Shown: positions 57,847 to 64,000 of the stretch, one piece after another
Layout: each line of letters begins with the position of its first letter
Numbering within the stretch: the stretch's first letter is position 1
Assembly (NCBI RefSeq): GCF_032854445.1
Contig: NC_088302.1
Span: 23,821,788 to 23,885,787, forward strand
DNA length: 64,000 nt
Origin: Liolophura sinensis
Taxonomy: Eukaryota; Mollusca; Polyplacophora; Chitonida; Chitonidae
Reading direction: 5' to 3'
Translations under genes and position numbers: made by a program
Notes under the pieces: model-generated
Databases searched by the model: none
What the model saw: the letters and a program-made list of their open reading frames with translations, nothing else
What the model was told of the DNA's origin: nothing

Positions 57847-60800
57847 TGTATGCATATTGAGTCAATCAGTAGCCAGAGGGTAAGCTATGAAAGATGAGTT
57901 GTAAGATTACATTTACAAAACAGCCCAAATCCTGTTTCAAATCCAGGTTAGATAATAAAGGTCATGGAGCTATAAATACATGCACAATTAGCTTACTTTG
58001 CTAGCCTTTTCATCCATTGTTACTGAATCTCACTTTTGCATACCGTTATATGACAGAATACATGTATAAGGGTGGTGTGTGTACATGTGCTTTTATATGA
58101 TAGTACATATGCAGCTCTTGCTGGCTTCCTCTGTTGTCATTTGTGAGAAGGTCATCCAGCAACCTATGGACAATCGTGGGTTTCCTGTGGGCTCTTCTCG
58201 GTTTCCTTCCACCATAATGCTGGCCGCCACAGTATACGTGAAGTATTCTTGAGTATGGCGTAAACCACCAATCAAATAAATAAATAAATATAATAGCATG
58301 TAAGGCTGTCGACATACACTTGACATACATATTGTTTAAGGGTCTCAGATAGGTAAAGGGATAGAAATTAAGTAAAGCCAGCAGGACAATGGTCCTGTTG
58401 ATCTCTAAAAGTTACCAGACATTTTTGCAACTCACCGGACAAAATTTCTCCACACTGATCTGTTGGCCCATATATGATTAAATGCAATGTGTACATGTGC
58501 TTATAGTGTTGACATGTAACTGTTTTGATAACTGACTAGCTGGGTTATTTGTGGTCATCGTAATTTTCATGTGTGCAGTGCGTGGCTTCCAATCTTCCTT
58601 GAAATACCATCACGTAGCTGACGTTCGATTAGCTTCATTGCTTGGGTCAGTTACGGATGCATTAGTCGATTGTTTGGTAAATCCAAATATCAGTAGGCCG
58701 GTCATTTTGGGCTATCGATATTTTTCATTTTGAATCCAACAACTAGATTTTCCAACGAAGCAACGTCTTGAAGTAATTTGATGTTTTCTTAAGATGCTAT
58801 GAATGTGGTATTAATCAGTCCATCTTTCTTTGGATATCTGAGAATCCCAGTCCAGAAAATATTCCTTAAAATCAAAGTTACAGGAATGTGGATTAAAGAA
58901 ACAGTAAAAAAAAACATGACAATTATTTTTCTGATAAGTAATTTCTATATATGCCTGAAGAATTAGTATTTATCTTCGATATAGCTTATATTTGTTACTT
59001 ACATTTAGGGACAGGGATTTCAGAACAGTCGAATATACAGGAATCTAAAATTGGATAACCACATATTATGGGAGTTTTTATTCTGGTAAAATTTAACAAA
59101 AATGAGACCTTAAATGGATACTGAAGAAGTATATAGAGTATACATGAACTGTGGAACATACTCGTGAACAGTTTATATTCATTGATTCGAAATCAAAATA
59201 CATCTGTAATGAAAACTGCGTATGAGTGGTGCCAGTGAGGATACATTTATTTTGAGAATAATAGTTTTTCTACCTCTTTTTGAAATTGCCGATTGTCAAG
59301 TTCAAGACAACTTACATATAAGTAACAGCCTTTGACCATTAGTTTCCATGGGATGGAAAAATATAAAATATGTACATGTAAATATGAGATCATTAGATGC
59401 AAACAGTATCCACAACCGGGGAGTACATGTGGTATTCTAATAGAATTCCACATGATTAATTTGTCCCATGACCATTCAAGATAGGATCATAGTCTTCCTG
59501 GAGCTCCTCTCATCAAAAAGCACATGCATGATCTCAAATAACCATCATTAATTCATGTAGAACACTGTTGGGGGGTATTCTGGAATTCTAACTTATATTT
59601 TGTGACCAATTCTGGCTGTTTTGTTTGTTTTTTTAATTATAATACATTCCAGGTCCATTAGCTGATGGGGGTGGTTGTAATATTTTTATCAGTATAGTTA
59701 TGACCAGAGAAACCAAGTTTTTATTGAGAGAAAAAAATGTGTACAATTTACTGTGAAAAATGGTTTGTCTGATAGTGATCCATTAAAGGAATTTGCAAAG
59801 GCTGAATGGACGATTTTTTAACCATTTTATGTCATTTGACAACAGCCACATCACTCTTAAAATGCTCATTACTCTGCTGTGTAGAGATAAAGCCCTATCA
59901 TATGATACGATGATGAATAACTGGCATTTTCTTGGAAAAACCAGGCATGCAGTTGCCATCGTACTTCTCAATTTTATGAAGGGCACTTCATAATTTCATC
60001 GGCACAGATGCAGCAATAAAATGTATACTGCCATCCTGTAATAGGAGAAGCTTCTTGGGTTGCCATATCAACAGTTTTCTAATCACCACACATAATGTTG
60101 TAGGATGGGCTTGCACTGTTGCAAGCCCTCAGCCTATGGCTTAAGAAAGAATCCCATGTGTGAAAGACGTAATTTAGGTTATCTATGCAATCTGGAGTTT
60201 TACACAGAGAGGTCTGTGCTATCACTGTGTGTGTGCTAATGTTTATGTGGGTCATGAGAAGTTCCCTGTCTTAAATGTCATCGCCAACATACAAGCTGAT
60301 AGGTGGGGTCAGCAGATCATCTACATCCAGGCAGTGGGCTGCCCTCCCAATGCTGTGTTGAATAACGTACAAAGCAGGAAAAAAAAACCCACACTGCTGG
60401 TACATATGCACGTACTGTATGTACATACATACAGATACATGTTCATGGTTTTGGTTCGTACGTTTCTCCAGGGCCCTGCCTGGTTTCCTCTCGACATAAT
60501 GTTGGCCACTGTCGTATCAGTGAAATATTTTTGGGTATGGCATTCAACACCAATCAAATAAATAAATAAATATGCATGCTTTTATATACAATCAGCTCTG
60601 CAGGAAGTGACATAAATGATTAAGCCATAATCATTCATTCAGAATATGATCAGCAGTATATAATATTTAAGTTATAAAATGTGGATGTTCTTTTGCGTTG
60701 CTTTTTTTTTATTCCAATATCTTAAAGCTGACATGAAAACTACATGTAACAGATGTGTATGTGTGTATATGTATTATTAGACCTGTTCTCCACATCAGAA

Positions 60801-63527
60801 ATATCAACTTTTTGCTTGGTATTTGTGTCATATATATTGCTTGTACAGTTCTATTTTGGTGAATAAGATAAAGAGGTTGTTAAAGGCAATGTGATTGAAG
60901 CAGGAGTGGTTAAATAATGCTTGATTGTGTAACTGTACTGTTCATGACTTCAAAAGGGTTCATAAAAATATCAAACTGTGTTCACTTTAACATTACATGT
61001 TATTGTTGTATAGTGTGTCACACATACAAGTTTATAAAATGTATACGAATGCATTGCAAGACCAGTTTTCATTTGTTTCTGAGACTCCTTCCCATCTGTA
61101 TCAAGACAGTCCAAGCTGTGAACCCCTGTTCTTTCCTTTATTGCATCACAGTTATCGGTGTATGTGTGCTCATAAAAACATATGAAGTACACGCACATTG
61201 CAGCATTCACAGAAGAAAACAATGCGTTCTACTGTCATTTGAAACTTGTGTGTAACTCGCCCTAAAGTCTCCCATTAGAGGGTTCTGCTGTTTGGGGCAT
61301 GTAAAGATCCTAAGCATTCATTGATAATATACAGATATATTGAACCCCTATTTATTTGATCGTTGCTCTCACACTGCATTTTGCATTTGAATTCTGCTTA
61401 TTGTGCAGTTGATAACTGATGCGACAGTCAGAATGTTAAACTGTGGAGTTTTCCAGGAATCATTTCCTTTGCCGTACTGATTTTTTAATATCAATCAAAA
61501 TAATATTCTCTGAGCATCTGTGTGGACTCTACATGAATCTATGTGCAAGTACTCTACATGTAGAGTGATAACATCATACATGTTAATTTAGTGTCATTGT
61601 TCTTGTTATGGCCACCCATCTGTAAATGTAATACATAACACAACAGTAGCAGTTTGAAAGCTCCCAATCAGTCACTCAGAACTCAGTCTTTTTATAGGTT
61701 CTTATTTAGTTCTGTAAAGTATCACAAAAGACCATATCACTAACCAAAGGGGGGCGGGGGGGGGAGGGTGGGAAGGCCTCAGCTGTTCATGTTTGTAAAC
61801 ACAAGATGTATCAAAACATTTTCTCTCGCCTGCCTACATCAAATACAAATTAGTTATATTAAGTGGTATATCATATCAAGTGTTATATCATGAAAAAAAT
61901 AATTACAGAATAGTTGTTAGCCGTGATCTAAAGCAGACTTCATGTTTTATGTTTAAAAAATATTTATACAGGCATAGCACAGCATTGCATAATTCTCATG
62001 ATATTTGCAGAAGTGCCTGTTGAATAAAGAGAGCTACTTGAGCTTAATTGCTTGTTTTCTGCTTTCACTTGATGTACATGTATTTCAAAACTTTCATACT
62101 GTAGTTAATAGGTTTGAAGCAGATTTTATGCATATATATGTATGTATACATGGATTGATCTGAATTTCATAAGGTAATTTAAGAGTCATAGGAAGCGAGA
62201 TTGACCACTCCATTCAAGCAAGGCCTTCTACATGTTTAATAAGTCCCACCACACATACATGTACACCCAATTTAGAGACGTGATCTTTTTTTCATTTACC
62301 AATACCTTGTTCCAGTTTTCACTCTTCTGTGGCATTATAAGGAGATCTTCACCTATGTTAACCCTTGTTATGGCTGGAATGCTGCTGAAGTGGCATTAAG
62401 CCATAGTTGTTTCTTCAGTGCTCAAACATACAAAGTACAGGTAGCTTGTTATGTATAACCTGTGTTTCAGTCCTGAGCATTCCATGTACACATGTAGATA
62501 GTGATGTTTTGAAGGGTTGAGTACCCATTGCCTGTTTGCTACAGATTCCATGTTAAAATTTCCTGGTTACATTCTTCAGAAAGACATGGGGATGAGTGAG
62601 AAGGCTCTTGCTGAGGCTTGCACATGGAGACATGTCTTCAGGTTGCCTGACAGATGTTTCATTTGCTTGTCGTATTGATGATTAGCACTGTGATTTATTG
62701 GCCTTCTTTTGTGCAGAGAGCCTGTTAACCCAGAGGCCTCCATCTATGGAATACTGATCTATTACAGCGTTGGATGTTGCTCATGAGAATCTGTCTATCC
62801 TGTGAACATTAACATACATGTACCTGGAAGCTAAGCACAGAGGTGCAGCTGTGAGGGTTATTGATAGATGTGCTTTTAAAGTCTGATCATACCTATGATA
62901 TTTGTACATGTGTGCACAGGCTTTATTTTGAATCCAAATTGTGTAGACAACTATTATTGGTAGACATTTATGCTGCATGAATTATCATTTCATCATCTAG
63001 TTACGTTCCAGTTCTGAGTTAAGGATAAGAAGTTCATGTCTACATGAGCAAGAGAACAGGAGGTTGAATTACTCTGAGTGTTTCTTTATGGGATGTTATT
63101 AGCAGGGGTTTTTAAGGGGTGAGGTGAACATGTTTCACTAGAGTACGTTCATCCACGTGACTCTCTGTGCTCATCACAGACTGGCAGTAATACAACTGAA
63201 AGTCTGTACGCTCCACCTGATGCTTTTATGCTGTCAAATCCCGAAGGCCATAGAGACGGCACTGGCTTCAGCTACAGTCACATGTTTTAAGCAGACATTT
63301 TTGGTTGAGGAAATCTATTCATTGGCTTTTTGGATGTATATTCATTCAGAACTGACATGATTTTGATATCTGGATCCGGTGGTGACAGCAGTGTATTTCC
63401 TCTACTTCACAGACATGACAACAAGCAGGCATTGCGGGTGCAAGCTCAGCAGCGGCGGGCGGCGCAGGCTCAGGAAAGGGCAGAGGTGAATGCTGCTGCA
63501 CCAGAGCTATTTGCGCAGCCAATCAGG
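48079..63527 (+). CDS. AFF/lilliputian-like gene, first two coding exons (runs off window)
   Basis: Exon 1 (48079-48095) encodes MSSRH plus two bases; exon 2 (63413-63527) supplies the third base and continues HDNKQALRVQAQQRRAAQAQ, then ...PELFAQPIR. The phase match (2+1) and consensus splice sites support joining. From memory, vertebrate AFF1/AFF4 start with a DRN-x-LR-x-x-E-R-x-RR-x-Q pattern followed by PLF-(G/A)-EPYK about 25 residues on; this product has D-N-x-x-LR-...-RR-AAQAQ and ELFAQPIR at the same spacing. AFF proteins are nuclear scaffolds of the super elongation complex that recruit P-TEFb through this N-terminal segment. The family call is inference from 44 residues; the remainder lies right of 64000. 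Confidence 0.6.
49419..49460 (+). repeat. 22-bp tandem duplication
   Basis: ACCGTCCGAGCAGGTCAGCT occurs at 49419-49438 and 49441-49460, separated by two bases. The copies are identical, so it is recent. Confidence 0.9.
49619..49669. repeat. (AT)n microsatellite
   Basis: About 50 bp of AT in AFF-like intron 1. Confidence 0.97.
50095..50480 (+). repeat. degenerate two-unit duplication, about 205 bp
   Basis: CATGTTTAAAAGATGTCAAA followed by A(C/G)(A)TTCACCAGTAAACTCT-like sequence occurs at about 50173 and again at about 50394. Both are preceded by CTCGCCCAGCAG (50136, 50322). It lies in AFF-like intron 1; an old tandem duplication. Confidence 0.7.
52343..52509 (+). mobile_element. SINE, 5'-truncated, AFF-like intron 1
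   Basis: Starts inside the body (TTTCCTCTCAGGCCGTAAGT) and lacks the tRNA head. It ends in (AAAT)n and is flanked by CCACTAAAC at 52334-52342 and 52510-52518. A 5'-truncated retroposition with its own target duplication. Confidence 0.85.
53121..53337 (+). mobile_element. MITE family A copy in the AFF-like gene intron 1
   Basis: The left end CTGATTCCTCAACCTTTTCG and right end GTGAAAAGGTTGATGAATTA form imperfect inverted repeats around a 217-bp non-coding body. Confidence 0.7.
55525..55735 (+). mobile_element. MITE family A copy in the AFF-like gene intron 1
   Basis: CCTAATTCTTCAACCTTTTC at the left and GTTGAAAAGGTTGAAGATTT at the right are inverted repeats. The interior is diverged. Same size class (about 211 bp) as the other copies. 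Confidence 0.7.
56370..56639 (-). mobile_element. SINE, full-length minus copy, AFF-like intron 1
   Basis: A poly-T run (complement of the tail) then TTGATTGGTGTTTTACGCCG through to CCACGGAGGCCCC. It is flanked by TGTACTGCTCTT at 56358-56369 and 56640-56651, a target duplication. Little diverged. The long open frames here are SINE artefacts. Confidence 0.9.
56730..57113 (+). mobile_element. MITE family A, long variant (384 bp)
   Basis: The left end TATAATTCTTCAGCCTTCTC is mirrored by GAAAAAGGCTGAGGATTAA at the right. The first 150 bp follow the family body. About 150 bp of extra sequence (around 56880-57050, containing GACGTGACATTCAGAAGGCT) is absent from the shorter copies. Confidence 0.65.
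57775..57842. repeat. (AT)n microsatellite
   Basis: About 68 bp of AT in AFF-like intron 1. Confidence 0.97.
58110..58290 (+). mobile_element. SINE, 5'-truncated copy, AFF-like intron 1
   Basis: Begins at TGCAGCTCTTGCTGGCTTCC, with the core GTATACGTGAAGTATTCTTG and an (AAAT)n tail. Diverged. Confidence 0.82.
60463..60571 (+). mobile_element. SINE 3' fragment, AFF-like intron 1
   Basis: About 109 bp from TCCAGGGCCCTGCCTGGTTT through ATCAGTGAAATATTTTTGGG to the (AAAT)n tail. Confidence 0.78.
63413..63527 (+). CDS. AFF-like exon 2
   Basis: Acceptor TTTCCTCTACTTCACAG and donor ATCAGG|GTAAGC enclose 115 nt of G+C-rich coding sequence in an A+T-rich surround. It encodes a strongly helical Gln/Arg/Ala stretch (RVQAQQRRAAQAQERAE) followed by NAAAPELFAQPIR. 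The downstream frame is closed by intron sequence. Confidence 0.72.
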
Positions 63528-64000
63528 GTAAGCTTTGAAACAGTTGTTATTCTTATATGTTCATGTCTTACATTAATTAAAATTTTATTAATTTACTTGA
63601 TTGTTGCTGAAAGGCTTACTCACAAATTTTTCAGAAATTGAAATGTTGTAGTATAGTTATAATTATCGTGTGATTCACCATATATGATGTATAGTTAAGT
63701 GTAGTAATATATGTATTGTGTAACATTTCCCAGTCTGATTCACTCCCCCTAAATATGATCATCTTTTGTAGTTCAATTAACGCACAAAAATTCCAATGCC
63801 AGAGTGCAAAGTAAATATTGTAAAGTGTGTACTGTACATTAGTAAAGATTCCATATCCGATGATGTGCACAGTGCATATGTACTTATCTAAAGTCAAATG
63901 TTTTGGTACACTTATATTAAGTTCTCTCAAGACACATGGATTTAGTGACTTGGGTGACCATCACTGATTTTCATGAAAGTTTATTAGACTAGTACAGGTA

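Larger units (their letters stand above)
48096..63412 (+). other. AFF-like intron 1 (15.3 kb)
   Basis: Bounded by GTAAGAG and a polypyrimidine-CACAG acceptor. It holds SINEs (52343, 56370, 58110, 60463), three MITE A copies, two AT microsatellites and local duplications. No internal exon, RNA gene or antisense gene was recognised. A large first intron is also usual in vertebrate AFF genes. Confidence 0.55.

Noticed and set aside
60917-61255. 112-codon plus-strand ORF
   Set aside because: Cys/Ile-rich chance frame in A+T-rich intron sequence; no splice context or family match.

Overview
This is animal nuclear DNA. It is A+T-rich and intron-rich, with only two recognisable host genes in 64 kb and many dispersed repeats. 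The commonest repeat is a tRNA-headed SINE whose 3' core reads ...ATAAGTGAAATATTCTTGAG... and ends in a (AAAT)n tail. From memory this core resembles the deeply conserved SINE core (Nin-like) of molluscs and other lophotrochozoans. Together with the very frequent ACATGTA words, it suggests a mollusc or a brachiopod. The species cannot be fixed by eye.

Left third (about 4.1-18.2 kb, minus strand): a complete nine-exon gene for the NOL1/NOP2/Sun-family RNA methyltransferase homologue NSUN7. All splice sites are GT-AG, all phases join, and the product is 700 aa. Its motif VI cysteine, the catalytic nucleophile in active NSUN enzymes, reads Arg (CGC). Intron 4 opens with seven near-perfect tandem copies of the end of exon 4, and these carry seven extra copies of the exon 4 splice donor. 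The introns also hold SINEs, MITE-like inverted-repeat elements and a 42-bp minisatellite.

Middle (18.2-47 kb): no convincing host gene. It holds a Tc1/mariner (DD34E) element with a single in-frame stop (27.7-28.9 kb). It also holds a decayed BEL/Pao LTR retrotransposon (30.7-36.8 kb) whose integrase region is split by an antisense Penelope-like reverse transcriptase element (about 33.1-35.3 kb). SINEs, MITEs, minisatellites and AT microsatellites fill much of the rest.

Right part (47.8-64 kb, plus strand): a CpG-rich first exon with an ATG at 48079, a 15.3-kb intron, and a second coding exon at 63413-63527. The joined 44-residue N-terminus resembles AFF/lilliputian family proteins, the scaffolds of the super elongation complex. 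The gene runs off the right edge of the window.

The two host genes are transcribed away from each other and are separated by about 30 kb of repeat-dominated DNA. Nothing here looks like an operon, CRISPR array or prokaryotic system. The most unusual items are the exon-derived donor-site array in NSUN7, the missing nucleophile, and the nested transposon structures.
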